The position numbers and the translations under genes are program-made. A stretch of DNA of 64,000 nucleotides from Glycine soja. Taxonomy: Eukaryota > Streptophyta > Magnoliopsida > Fabales > Fabaceae. The stretch lies in NCBI RefSeq assembly GCF_004193775.1, contig NC_041005.1, positions 17,517,865-17,581,864 of the forward strand. Reading direction: 5' to 3'. Under the pieces are notes generated by a model, which worked only from the letters and a program-made list of their open reading frames with translations, did no database searches and was not told the DNA's origin. Shown here piece by piece: positions 21,338 to 33,556 of this stretch; position 1 is the stretch's first letter, and each line of letters opens with the position of its first letter.

Positions 21338-23124
21338 TAAGACTTAACGGTGATCAAAACATGTTAATAATAAACAAACACATTCAAATCATGTATAATC
21401 AGAAGTGATATTAAATTTAAACTAGCCTCCAACCATTGCTAAGCGACGCACTTACACACGTGATTTTCTAAACCCTCCCTGAGTCAATGCGATGGTGCTT
21501 TCTTTTCTAAATGAGTAGTAGACTTATTTTCCAAAAATAGAGAGCAAAATGCCTTTATATAGAACTCTACCCATCATGGAGTTCATGAATGTAGAGATAA
21601 ACATGGAAACCATAAAATCCGCACAAGATCACATCCACAATGTTAATATTGATAATGGGTTTGAATTAAGGTTGAAAAATGTATCGCATTCAACAACAAA
21701 CTCTCATATAGCTGTTTCCACTCACTTCAAATGTAAAATAGAGCATATATTTTGTTCCTTGAATATCGAAAACAACCAATATTTGGTTCCCAGAACCAAT
21801 GTAGATCTCAGATTCTTCAAAAGGTCTATGAACTCATATTCATGCAATGACGTCTCACTGTCTTCCTCCTCATCCTAAATGGTGGTATCCAGAATCTTTT
21901 TCCCATCTCAGATGGAATTATCTTATATCTCTTCCCATCCTACGTAAAGGTATCTCATGCATATTCAATTCTCAAAATAAAATTGTCACCACTTCCCAAA
22001 AAATAATGACCTATTCACGCATAATTACAAAAAATATCATTCCATAAAACTTTCAAATGAATTTCCTAATTTCATTCACCCAATAAGAATTCACAATATC
22101 ATAGCAAAACTCTATATTTCAATTTAACCAATTATTAACACATACAAGATATTCATGGTCCATCTTAATCAATCTTGTGAGCATCAAATCGTAAACATCA
22201 AGTAATAATGCATAATATAATAAATCTTATATTATTAATAATACAAATAGTAATTCATCATGAGGTTTCACAATGCAACCATATATTCTTACCTCAATCA
22301 AAACAAACATAAATAAATAATTTGGTCACTTTAAAAATAATCCAAATATAACACTTAGAATGCTACTAATCCCCAATTTCTTTTATTAAGAATCCCAAAG
22401 AAAAACCTTCAAGAAATGTACCATGGAAGTTTAGAATAAGAAGATTGTTTTACTCACCTCTTGAAGCGCATAGTAATTAACATGTTGTCCACTTATTATT
22501 CATCCACTCCATTTAGTGGGTCAAAATGATTTTTTTTTCTTTCTTATCAATCCTATATGATCTACTAATTTTCTATTTTCTAAGAGAGATCATCTATAAA
22601 ATTCTAGGAGAAAATAATTGTTTGTCCTTATATAATATAAAAGTATATGATTTAAGATTGAGTCACGTGAGATATATGCTCAATAGATTTGGCTAATCAA
22701 AATTTTATGTATCTTTTTCTATTCTATTATCCAGATTTATCTAATTATTAACATTATCTAATATTTTATTTTGTTTCAAGATATATTAAGATAAAACATG
22801 CTAAGATTTAAATCTTTCTCAATGATGACAAATTCAAATATAACAAATATCTTATCCAAACTCGATATACAATGCTATATTATTACTATAATTATTATAT
22901 TTACCATTGTAATAATATTTGAATCCTTCTAATAAGGATATGGAGCTATCATGCTTTCTTTTATAATTATAAAATAATCTTAAAAATGTTATATCAACCA
23001 CATAATCTTTTTTATTGATAAAATAATTATTTAACTCGATCAATTTTAAATAAAATAGTTAAAACAAACTGAACTTTTTATTCAATTATTTCAATGATAT
23101 TTAATATATCATAATACAAGCATT

Positions 23125-23126
<2 letters not shown>
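21338..23126. other. AT-rich DNA, possibly an old LTR
   Basis: A TATA-like TTTATATAGAAC lies at about 21553-21564. At 23257-23290 the minus strand reads a purine run (TTTAAGGAGGAGAGAAA) directly before TGTAACATCC, which looks like a polypurine tract and LTR start. A decayed LTR of about 1.93 kb (21336-23267) is therefore possible. No coding motif was found. Confidence 0.3.

Positions 23127-23173
<47 letters not shown>
23127..23173. repeat. (AT)n microsatellite, about 23 units
   Basis: Uninterrupted AT dinucleotides for about 47 bp. Likely length-variable between individuals. Confidence 0.95.
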
Positions 23174-23175
<2 letters not shown>

Positions 23176-23267
23176 CATAATTATTTTAATTCAAAAAAAT
23201 TGTTATACTAATAATTTTTAAACTAAAACTAATAACAATTATTATATTAAAATTTTAGGATGTTACA

Positions 23268-26200
23268 TTTCTCTCCTCCTTAAAGAATTTTGTCCCTAAA
23301 ATTCACTCTATACTTAGCAAATCTTAAAATAAATAAATGTACAACATACTCATCTAATGACCCGATGCACAACCATACTTGGATTTATGTAATTCAATGA
23401 TCTTTAGGGCAACATACAAATAACAACGATTGATTTAAACATATTTGCACAATGCATAATTTAAGATATAAAAATATGATTACAGACAAAACTCAAAAGA
23501 GAAGAATTATTGCATGCAAACAATTCGATTCTAACAATTAATACGAGGTTCTATGCAATAATTAAAAATCTAAACAAGATAGAACAAACAATTATGTACA
23601 TATGTAACACATTATAGTAAGCACAATCCTTCAATTTATATTTCATATAAATTTTTAGTTAGGTACATATTCCCACTAACTACATATGTTTATTCCCTAA
23701 GAAATATATTTACACTCCATCAAAATCATATCATTCATTTTTAAGGCATATAGAGTAGAAAGAAGCTTTGACAACATCTTTTTATTCTAATACAATGTAT
23801 TTACATCACAAGGTGAAAACAAAGTAAGATATAATATTAAAGGGATACAAGTTTGTTTTTAATGGACATAAAGTTGAACTACATCTACCAATTCTTACAA
23901 TGCAATCACAAAAATATAAATATTATAATCCTTTAGATGAGTCAACAATTAAGCCAATATAACATGAACTAAAATAGTCATTTCAATAACCATAATAACA
24001 ACTTAATTAGGAAATTTCAAAATTCAAATTTCTACATGTGAAAACAAATATACTATTAAGAGTCAAATTTTAAGACACCAATTATCATGAATTATTTTAG
24101 GCGTAATTGTTATTTTTTCAATTAATAATAACATGAACAAAATATAAATAAGTTGAGTTTCCATCATTTTTTTATACTTCTATGTTTAAGAAATCTCCAA
24201 ACACATTTCAGAAAAATAATACACATATACGAAGATAAAATAAACTTTTTAAACTCAAGATTTCCATGTGCTCAAATATAGTCAAACTAAGAAAGGTTGA
24301 AGAAGTTATTCAAGTCACTTTTTTTTGCCATATAATGTTTTTATTTTCTACCTATGCAAATTAATCCAAATTGCTATGAGAGTAAAGGAGTATATCACTT
24401 ACACATATAAGTTTGTTGTATTTTTCTTATGATACTAGAAATCATAGTCACTTAGTAAAAATAATTTACATAAATTTTGAACTCAACTCATAAAATTTTA
24501 GCATGACTTACTTCCTATAGTTAGGGACTTGTAAAACTCAACTTCCATTAAAAATGTCAAAATTTGGTTTGTAATATTTTAACATATATGAGAAATTTCC
24601 AAGGGTATCATATTAAAATCTCTTATTGATGTTGAAAAAAATTAAGCAAGATAAGTTGTAACACAGTAATGTTAAACACATTTAATTATTATTGAGCTTC
24701 TTGTTATGTTGCATATTTCATTATCAGCCAATTGTTCTACAATATTAAACACTGTATCCTTAGCATGTTGTCATAAGGAACTCTGAGAATACTCAAAACC
24801 AACATTCAATCACAAAAAAATATAATCACATAAAAGCTCAAAAGGTTCATACTTTGCATGCTTATATAAACACTCGTAAATCAATAAACACTTAATTAAA
24901 CATGATTATGGAACATAAGACAAGTAAAGTTTTTCATCTAGAAGTCACTTAGCAATGAAATAACATGTAACACACATCACGACATCATGCTGACACCCCA
25001 AAAATCAAGGGAACACTAGAAGTCAAACACTAGAAATTAACGAATGCATAAGTGAACTAGTTACACGATTTAATACCAAAAGCTTAGTAGTTAGTTGAGA
25101 ATTGGTACATCTTGGTTATCCTTGGTTATACAACGATCATACCATCTTAATATAGTTTCTCTAAGACTCCCCTCCTTAGAGTTAACGGTCTTATTCTAGA
25201 CAATGCCAGCCCGCCAATAGAAAGTGCATAATTTCCTTAGCTTGAAGGTTATAACTCGACTTACAATTTACCATCTCTTAAACAATCTCTAAAGAAATTA
25301 CCATCACTTATAACCTATCCCATTTTAAGCCTAAACTAACTTAGGCATGTTTGGCTCACATTCTCTAGTTCCCTTAAGCTTAGCTCTAGAGGTATTATTG
25401 TAAAAAAAAATTCATCAACATTTATCTTAACTAACAACAAGAATAATTATCCTTGAGCCCTTCAATTAAGCACATGCGACAAAGTATATTAATTACATTA
25501 CGACATAGCACAAAGAAATTATTATGAATTTATTTGTTAACAAATGCTCACAATATCTCTCATACATATGCAATTATATTATTTTAAAAATAAAAAATAT
25601 TATATCAGACCCTATTTAGTTTACATGTACTATAAAGATAAGAATCATGGTAAACAATTTTTTTCAGCATTGTAAACAATCAAAGGTGTGTTCAATCACA
25701 ATCAATAATTAGATCAAAATTAACAACAAAGGATAAACCTTGTACATTAGACAACACTTCAATAAAGTAATTAAGGTAATGAGTTTATACCTTGTAAGGG
25801 GTAGCAACACTTATAGGGAAATTCAAAAACAAACAAGTCTATCCGACAAGTAATAAAAGTAACAAGTTTATTCTAACACTCAAAATATGTGACAATTTTA
25901 AAATAGGAAAAATTAGATTCTTCACCATAATCATAACTGAAATTTCCTCTAGTATTAGAAGTTACTCCTTTGCTTCAATCAAATGTGAGTTATCACAGAA
26001 AGTTGACAAAATAGTTCCTATAAAATTTGAGTAACACCACATATTAAGGATTTGGAGGCACTATTGCTATAGTGACAACTCCCCCCCCCCCCCCAACCCC
26101 ATCTCCTATATGACAGATAATCTTTGTTTGCTTTTGCATAACTTTGACCATCCTGTCAAAAGCTATAGCAAACACCTCACACGTTATTGTCCATTGCTTA

Positions 26201-26377
26201 TTAGTTGCAATGAATTTGTATACCGCCCCTTAGATATTGGGTTGATCAAGTCAAATACACAAGAGATTAGTATGTCACACTTATAGTTCTAACAAGCAAT
26301 CCTATGTGCCCATATTTGATTATGTTTTTTTGAAAACAAACCCACTACCACAGTCTTATCATATTTTTTTTTACCAG
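23268..26377. other. AT-rich intergenic DNA with a C14 run
   Basis: About 3.1 kb without a recognisable gene. A homopolymer of 14 C occupies 26081-26094, striking in such AT-rich sequence. Confidence 0.45.
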
Positions 26378-26996
26378 TGGATGGTTTTGACCAACAAGGA
26401 AGTTGAGGGAAGTGTCACTGTGTGAAGTGTCATAGTGTATGAGCCCTTGAGAAGTCAACAATCAAGGGTGTTAAAAATGGTATCAGAGCAAACTTCTCTT
26501 CCAGTACGGTGTTGTTTAAGGATGAACTAGGCAGAAGCTGGTGGGTATGTAACACCCCAAAAAAATCACATTGGAATGAGAGGGGTCTAAAGGCTACACA
26601 TGTATGAGACTGTACAATTGAGGATGACTTAAAGGAATTAATTATATCAACAAGATGCATCTCTTTTTCGATGGTCTATCACTTAAGAAATCTATTGTTA
26701 AGCATGTTTGGATTAAAGTAGTTATGAGATGGGTGACCTTCTGAGAAGTTTCACCAAACACGTGTGAGTAAGAACAAAGCATGTTGAAAATTCTCATGTA
26801 GGTTTCTAAGGACAATCAATGATCTTGAGAGTAGTTAAGTAGTGTCAGAGCTGGTTGTCGAGGTCTAGGAAAAGGCTACCTAGGGAGGGTTTTGACTGGC
26901 GGAGGATTTTGATCAACAAGGATGTTTAGTAAAGTATCACCATGTAAAGTGTCATGGTGTGAAAGTCACCGAGAAGTTGACAATCAGGAGCATTAC
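26378..26996 (+). mobile_element. TRIM-like miniature LTR element (candidate)
   Basis: Two copies of about 100 bp, at 26378-26475 and 26897-26996, are roughly 75% alike by eye. Both hold ATTTTGA or GTTTTGA, then CAACAAGGA, then AAGTGTCAT and GAGAAGT. A perfect primer-binding site TGGTATCAGAGC sits at 26478-26489, just inside the left copy, and a purine-rich TAGGGAGGG stretch (about 26881-26889) precedes the right copy. This is the architecture of a terminal-repeat retrotransposon in miniature. No coding capacity. The edges are approximate and no target duplication was settled. Confidence 0.5.
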
Positions 26997-27223
26997 AAAA
27001 GGCATCCACACATAATATTAAAAACAAGTAAGCATAACATTGATTCGTCCAAACTCAAATCATAAATAAACATTACAAAGATAGTCATTCAACATAACGA
27101 TTTTTAAAGTTAATGTTCTAACCTCTTAACAAAAACTCTAACTAAACTTGAACATCATGTGATAACGGTACACTCTAAGATCTATAAAAATATATATTAA
27201 AACTAATTAACTTATAAATATTA

Positions 27224-27709
27224 TGCTTAAATGCAATTTCGGCCCCCCTATTTTTTTCATTTCACAATTTTGGTCCCTTTATTTAAAAATATTGAGACAA
27301 TTGATTCTCTTATTTTTAAAATCTATTATTTTAGTTCTCACATTTTAAAATAGAGACATTTAATCCCTCTATTTAAAAAAATGCAATTTTAGTAATTCTA
27401 TTTTAGAAATTTTTACAATTTTGGTCAAATTCTCAATTTTCTCTATGTTTTATTTCTTTTCTTTTGGTCCAATTGATTCTTAAGCCTAACATATTCATTT
27501 AAAGTACCATCAAGAAATGATTTAATTAATTATAAAGTAAGAAATAAAACATAGACAAAATTAACGATTAAACCAAAATTATAAATTTTCTAAAATATAA
27601 GGACTGAAATTGCGGATTTTCTAAAATATGGGGACCAAGTGTTTGTAGTTTAATATAGAGGGATGAAAAAAATCAGTAAAATAGAAGAACCAAAATTACA
27701 TTTAAGCCT
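27224..27709. mobile_element. Foldback MITE, 486 bp, with 8-bp target duplication
   Basis: The two halves are inverted repeats of each other. The left end GCTTAAATGCAATTTCGG pairs with the right end complement GGCTTAAATGTAATTTTGG, and pairing continues with mismatches through much of the element. AAATATTA flanks it at 27216-27223 and 27710-27717. An 8-9 bp duplication with long inverted repeats fits a Mutator-like or hAT-derived MITE. A probable relative lies at 61855-62215. Confidence 0.7.
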
Positions 27710-27717
27710 AAATATTA

Positions 27718-28114
27718 ATGTGGGGTATTTGACCTCATTATCATAATCAACTGCTCCATATTAATGCAAACGTTTATCTCCTACTTTTATATATTGTTTT
27801 GATTCACTAATACCAATAGAAACTAGAACATGACATGAAGACTAAGGATTTAGACTACCAAAAATATAATTAAAACTACCAATAACAGATTAGTCACAAA
27901 TAAAGGGGTTAGATTTAGGATTCTACTCCATTACTCTATGTCTATGTTACTGTTAGAATATTATTCACAAAACTAAAAAAAATGCATAATTATTTTTCAC
28001 AAATATATAATATATATTATTTTCTTATATAAAATATTATAATTATATTAATATTTATGTACACACGCGCGCGCGAGGGAGAATATGAGGTAGGTGTGGG
28101 CCATGCGGATGATG
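27718..28114. other. AT-rich DNA ending in a CA/CG dinucleotide tract
   Basis: Nothing coding was seen. At 28059-28075 an alternating purine-pyrimidine tract (GTACACACGCGCGCGCG) lies directly right of a long AT-rich stretch. Confidence 0.45.
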
Positions 28115-28297
28115 TTATATAGGGTCTTGGTGCAAGAGTAGGAGGATGTTGGACATGTCTGCGAAGGCCATTCCTAGGGAACTTGCTGCTAGTTCTAGCT
28201 CTCCCAAGTGTCCCACAAATCGAACTAGTGAGGAAGAGAAGGAAAAAGAAAAGAAGAAAAAATACGATGATAATTTTTTAGTTGTCATTATCTGCAA
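28115..28297 (-). pseudogene. MATE transporter N-terminal fragment (tentative)
   Basis: The minus-strand frame contains FVGHLGELELAASSLGMAFA, close to the first conserved segment of plant MATE/DTX efflux carriers (G-H-L-G-x-L-x-L-A). The expected following motifs are absent; the frame ends in HQDPI and a stop. A short relic of a membrane transporter gene is the best reading, based on one motif only. Confidence 0.4.
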
Positions 28298-29032
28298 GTG
28301 AAACTATTGAAATTTTCACTTTAATGTCACCAATTTGACAGAAAGGGACCAAATTGATGTGTTTAAGAACTGAATGACTAAATTGAAATTTTTAGAAATT
28401 TGAAAACCAAATTAACTCATTTAAAATAATTCGGGAAACCATATTAATAATTAAGTCTTATTTTTAGGGGTTGTTTGTCGTATCTCGCTTTTACATGTAC
28501 ACATTTCTTGATGAGACTGTTGTTAGATAATAGATACACAATCTTTATTTTTTCAGTAAAATTTCATGATTTTTTTAATTATTTACATAAAATAAAATTC
28601 TTATCTAAATTTTAATATCTACACAATTATGTTTTTTTATTACTTCCTTTCTTCCCAAAATAATAATCTTTCTTAGGTTATTTTACACATACTGATAAAA
28701 AGCAATAAATAGATAAAATAGTGTAATAATTTTACAAAATTAACCTTATATCATCATTAATTCATTTATATATTTTGTTGTTTACCATTAATATTATAAC
28801 TTATATGGGATATGAGTGTTTTCGAATCTGATCCAATAAACTTTACTTGATCATGCACGATAAGTAAATTGCAGGCAAGGAACAAAGAAAGATATATAGT
28901 CACTTTCACTGTTCTGGTCTAGAGTTTTATGTAATTTAAGGTCAAGTGTTGTCAGTTGCTTTTTGAACATAATGACATGTTTTAGATTGAGGAGGAGGTT
29001 GAGGTTCCCGCCCTAACTCACAGTCACAAACA
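28298..29032. other. Intergenic DNA, no gene seen
   Basis: AT-rich, without a recognisable frame or repeat. Confidence 0.4.
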
Positions 29033-29678
29033 ATGCAGACCATGACATTAGTTGCCAATATTTTTAATACAAATCCAACTCTAGCTATTAAGACTTGGTC
29101 GAGTTATGGTTGGAGTTTGAGTTGTGATTTCCTTTTATGCTCCAAACCTCTTCCTAACCATTGGATTAGACGAAAGCGCCTTGCTGTTTCTTTTAGAATT
29201 GTGACTGGGGCTGTAGGCACTACTTCAACATTCATTGGTTTCCAGTTTCTGTTATCCTTATTCAATAGATATGGGCTTGTGAAGATGAAAAGGAACATAA
29301 ATTGTTTTGTGCATTAATTATGGGACACTATATATGCACGAGCTTATGTGTATTTTATCCAATAATTATACCTGATAATTTCCCTATCAATATATTGATT
29401 ATTAAGAATCCAGTTCAAGTAACATTTGAGGTTGAAAGATATGCCACAACACAACCAAAATAGTATTGCTAGTACTAGCCTTTTTCTGTTCTCTTTTGAT
29501 TGAGATAAACTATTTCATTGTTATAGACGAAGCTCTAGCATCCTTGCATCATGCCGGGGCGATTTCAGTAATTAGATCTGCACCAAATTCACTTGAGGAT
29601 GCAGAAGTTGAGAGATTCAAGTTGAGCTTGAGCTTGATAAAAAGGTTTCAAGATCTGAGATATGATGTGTCATCATGA
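29033..29678 (+). pseudogene. Unidentified gene remnant, two possible exons
   Basis: A 94-codon frame at 29033-29317 contains a hydrophobic segment (GAVGTTSTFIGFQFLLSLF). A separate stretch at 29527-29678 reads DEALASLHHAGAISVIRSAP and ends LRYDVSS with TGA; it follows an intron-like acceptor TTGTTATAG. Both have more even base composition than the surroundings. I do not recognise either as a family, and no donor joining them was established. They could be exons of a small gene or leftovers of one. RNA evidence would settle it. Confidence 0.25.
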
Positions 29679-30899
29679 CTTGAGGTGCATGTCTTCTTTT
29701 GTTTTTTTGTTTTTAATTTGGTTGGTTGGAGGCTTGGAGAATGAAATATAATGATGTGAGATTAAGCTGACAACCGAAGCATTTTTTGGGGAAGAGTATT
29801 GGAAATTATTGTGTATCCTTTGACTAAATCTAATGGAAGATTATATAGTTCTATTGTCATTTCCGATCAAAAACAATAGTTCTATTGTCATTTTGTTTTT
29901 TGTTTTTTTTCATTTGTGGCTCATTGTTATGTCAATCATGATAAAATGTTATACGTTCCCGCAAATTATTTACCACATTTAGAGTAACATATTTTTATCC
30001 CAATAAAACTTTCTTTTAACTCAAAAAATACTTCCCACCTCCTCATGAAAATATTTTGGTGTGAAACATATATAGTACAAAAATTCACAAAAAACATTCT
30101 TTTTTGGAATGTTATTTCTTTAAAAATTAACCAAATATGGGAAACAAATTTTCCCAACTTAAGATTCATAGGAAACTAAATTTTTCTTTTGTGTCGAATG
30201 CTCCCTATATTTTACTAAGGAGAGAAAATATATGCAAAAATTATCTCTCTATACATAAATAGATAAATGATAAAAGTCTCAATGATCCGTCTCATTCCTA
30301 AAATATTGACGTGTTGGGAAATGGTTGAAGTAGTTGAATAGGAAGATTGTTATGATTATAATTTTTGGTAAATTGATCAAAGATAAAAATGATTTGTTGA
30401 ATATTATGGATGACGGTTGGGGAGGGTTAACATAGATATCAAGTTTTTTAAAGGAAAACTACTAAAAGGATTAGTGTAGATATATATAATTTTCATGACA
30501 TGATAAAAAAATATAATTTTTAATGACATGCAAGAAAGATGCTTTAATATATTATTAATCTAATTAATATTTTAAAATATATAATTATATTTTACTTTGA
30601 TAAATTATATATATAGATATATACATATATTAATGTAATTAACATTTTAAAAGAGATTTTAAATCAAAGATTCCACCCTTCACTTCTACCCGTATCTTGG
30701 TTGTAGAAAGTCAACCTCACGTGCAATGTTCTTGAGCACAATTATGAAAACACTGCACGTAATCCTTAAGATCAAAGCTAATCAAATTTCAACAGTGACA
30801 CTTAATGTCGAAATTTAAAGGAATTGATAGGTCTAAAATAAATTTAATAATAAGACTTTTTATTTACTCATAAAATAGTTTATTAAAATTATCATTGTT
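29679..30899. other. AT-rich intergenic DNA, no gene seen
   Basis: No motif recognised. The left terminus of the hAT-like element should lie near its right end, but no convincing terminal inverted repeat was found. Confidence 0.4.
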
Positions 30900-32369
30900 T
30901 TATTTAAAATTAATTTTTTGGACTTTTTGTGATGTAAAATTATCAATTAAATTGTCGTAATTAATTTCATTTAACATTTCTTTTTCAATAGACAATAACG
31001 TCAATCCGTTTAATCTTTGTTGAGACATTGTTGATTTTAAGTAAGTTTTTATTATTTTTAGCTTTGAAAAACTTCTTTTAGCTGAAGCAACTGATACTTG
31101 TATTGTTAACATTATTCTATAAGCTATATACGCATTTGGAAAAGAATTTATTCTTTTTATATAATTAAGAATGTCAATTGGTTTATCATTTTCCAATTCT
31201 ATAATTTCCTTTAAGATATTTAATTCTAAAAATAAATCTAATCCATCAACATCCAACAAATTATCATGTTTCAAAGATTTTTCAAGGTTTAGACATTTCT
31301 CTTTGTACAATCTAGTAACTTTAATTTTTTTTAACACTAAATAAAAAACCAAAAATATCTTCATATATTTTAAATTGTTCAAATCTACTTTGAAGTGTGG
31401 TAATTGCTTTATCTACAATGTACAACAAGTAATCAGTTCTAAATGATTCTTGAAGAGATTTTACAATTTTATCCTCAGCATTTTCATCAAATTGTTTCTT
31501 TCTACGACTAATACATTTTTCACGAAACTTAGGCTCTATATCCATTTCAAAAGCAATTTCCTTGGTAGAAATCAATGTATTTTCAAATCCATTTTCCTTA
31601 TACTTTTCAAAAATGAAAGAAGACCTTTTAATTGTTCAATAGCTTTATCAATGCACATATCTTTTGATTGTAAATTCTTACTAAGTTAACTGCAAATAAA
31701 ATGTCATATCAAATAGTCATGCCTAATAAAAATTCAAAGTTTTCAAGCTCATAATTTGCTAAACAATCAGCTTCACTTTTTATTTTAGGATCATCACAAA
31801 CTTCAGCTAATTCAAATAAAGCATCTCTTATTTGTAAAGTTTGAAATCTTGCCGCTTTCACACTTTAAATACGGCTTTCCCAACGTGTTTGTGAGAATGA
31901 TTTAAGAGTTAAGCTATGTATATGGTTTTGTAAAATTTTCCACCTTTTTGTAGAAAAAGAAATTAAAGTGTATACACATTGTAACACACCAAAGAAAGAT
32001 GTAGCTTTAGGACAAGAGTTAGCCATATCACAAAGTACTAAGTTTAAATTATGACAACCACAAGGAGTATAAAATGATCTAGGATTAATATCAATGAATC
32101 TTTTTGGCACACCCTGATGTTTTCCTTTCATATTAGATCCATTATCATATCCTTGTCCCCTAAGGTCATTAATATCATGTCCAACAATTTTTAATTCATC
32201 TATAATAGCATCAAAAAGACCTTTTCCACTTGTATCATCTACTTTTAAAAATTCTAAAAAATACTCATTAACTTGTATTGGAGTTGATGAAATATCCACA
32301 CACCTTAATACAAAAGACATTTGCTCTTGATGACTTATATCTAGAGTACAGTCAAGTATGATTACATAA
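30900..32369 (-). pseudogene. hAT-like (TTF/MYM zinc-finger type) transposase, C-terminal half
   Basis: The minus strand encodes the DUF4371-type core (TLDISHQEQMSFVLRCVDIS, GQGYDNGSNMKGKHQGVPKR, CGCHNLNLVLCDMANSCPKA) at 31865-32369. It ends with a hAT dimerisation domain (SVASAKRSFSKLKIIKTYLK, STMSQQRLNGLTLLSIEKEM) at 30900-31382. Between them are stops and frameshifts (31575-31865). The coding sequence is cut at 32369 by the Sirevirus and resumes at 39748. Removing the insert and one CATAA copy rejoins the codons in frame. Confidence 0.88.
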
Positions 32370-33506
32370 TGTAGAAGCAAAGCTTCAAGAATTATTTTGA
32401 TGATGCCAAGGAATTTCAAGGAATTTCAAAGATCTTTCAAGATGTATTTCAAGGATGAAGAAAGCAAGATATCAAGCAAAAGCAAAGAGATCAAGATAAG
32501 AATTTAGATAGACTATTAGAAAAGATTTTGAAAAGCACAAATGTTTGGCCAAGAGGATTTTCTTTCAAAACCTTTTTATTCTAAAGATTTCTCTCTGGTA
32601 ATCGATTACCAGATGTTGTAATCGATTACCAGTGGCCACAAAGCGTTCTGGAAATGTTTTCAAAGTTTTCAAAGCTGTAATCGATTACCAAAACTATGTA
32701 ATCGATTACCAATGCTTTAAAATGATTAAAAATGATTTTGTAAGTGTGTAATCGATTACCAGAGCTTTTGAACGTTGGACATTTGAATTTTGAATAAAAA
32801 TAATAGTGTAATCGATTACGCCAATGCTGTAATCGATTACCAGAGAGGATTTTCGAGAAAATCTGCCAACAGTCACAACTTTTCATTGGATTTTTGAATG
32901 GCCATCAAAGACATTTAAATAGGTGACTTGGGCACAAATTTTCTTTAGAGTTTTCCCTGTTCACAAAAGGCATAATCCTCTCAAACAAAAATCTCTTATC
33001 TTCAAAAATTCCTTGGCCAAACACTTGTGTTACTCAATAAGGAATTGAGGGCTTCATTGTAACATTTGTCTCTTTCAAGAGAGATCATTTCTTCTTCTCC
33101 TTCTTACTTCTGAAAAAGGGCTAAGAGACTGTGAGTCTCTTGTTCTAAAGCATCTGAGCACAAAGGAAGGGTTGTCCTTGGGTGTTTCAAAAGGTGTAAA
33201 GGATTTGTGAGATAGTGGAACTCCTAAGCGGGTTTCTTGGGGATTGGACGTAGGCAACGGACTTTGCCAAACCAGTATAAAAACTGTGTTTGCACTTTCT
33301 CTTCCCTTAAACTCTTTTATTTATTGTTGCTTATTGTTTTTATTTAGTAAGTTTAATTTGAATTATTATTTAGGAATTCATTTTAAAAGGAATCTTGGGA
33401 CTTGGGTTAAAATCAAAGTAGAATTTTTAATTGGGGAATAGTTTGTGATATCTTAATTCAACCCCCCCCCCCCCTTCTTAAGATATTTGAGGCCACTTGT
33501 CTAACA
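32370..33506 (+). repeat. 5' LTR of the Sirevirus
   Basis: Compared with the 3' copy it has an extra 11-bp duplication near its start and lacks one palindrome-containing segment. A TATA-like TTTAAATA lies at about 32913. A run of 13 C is at 33462-33474. The segment AGAGACTGTGAGTCTCT (about 33125-33141) forms a perfect short hairpin downstream of the TATA-like site. Confidence 0.95.
32598..32840 (+). repeat. Seven GTAATCGATTAC palindromes in the Sirevirus LTR
   Basis: Copies start at 32598, 32618, 32677, 32698, 32748, 32808 and 32829. Pair spacing is 20, 21 and 21 bp, with one unpaired copy. The 3' LTR (38809 onward) has six intact copies and two with G to A changes (GTAATCAATTAC). They lie upstream of the TATA-like site, as in the solo LTRs. 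Confidence 0.9.
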
Positions 33507-33508
33507 AG

Positions 33509-33520
33509 TGGTATCAGAGC
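33509..33520 (+). other. Primer-binding site of the Sirevirus
   Basis: TGGTATCAGAGC is a perfect complement of the initiator methionine tRNA 3' end, two bases after the 5' LTR. Confidence 0.9.
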
Positions 33521-33556
33521 TTCATTCTTGTTTAAAGTTTAGAAGCTTTAAGAATA

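Noticed and set aside
21549..21878. 109-codon plus-strand frame
   Set aside because: No motif, Asn/Ser-rich composition, and it lies in a possible old LTR.
22852..23043. 63-codon minus-strand frame rich in Asn, Lys and Tyr
   Set aside because: Composition is what AT-rich non-coding DNA gives; no motif.
32626..32886. Minus-strand 86-codon frame in the Sirevirus LTR
   Set aside because: It is the palindrome-rich LTR read backwards; the 3' LTR does not keep the frame.
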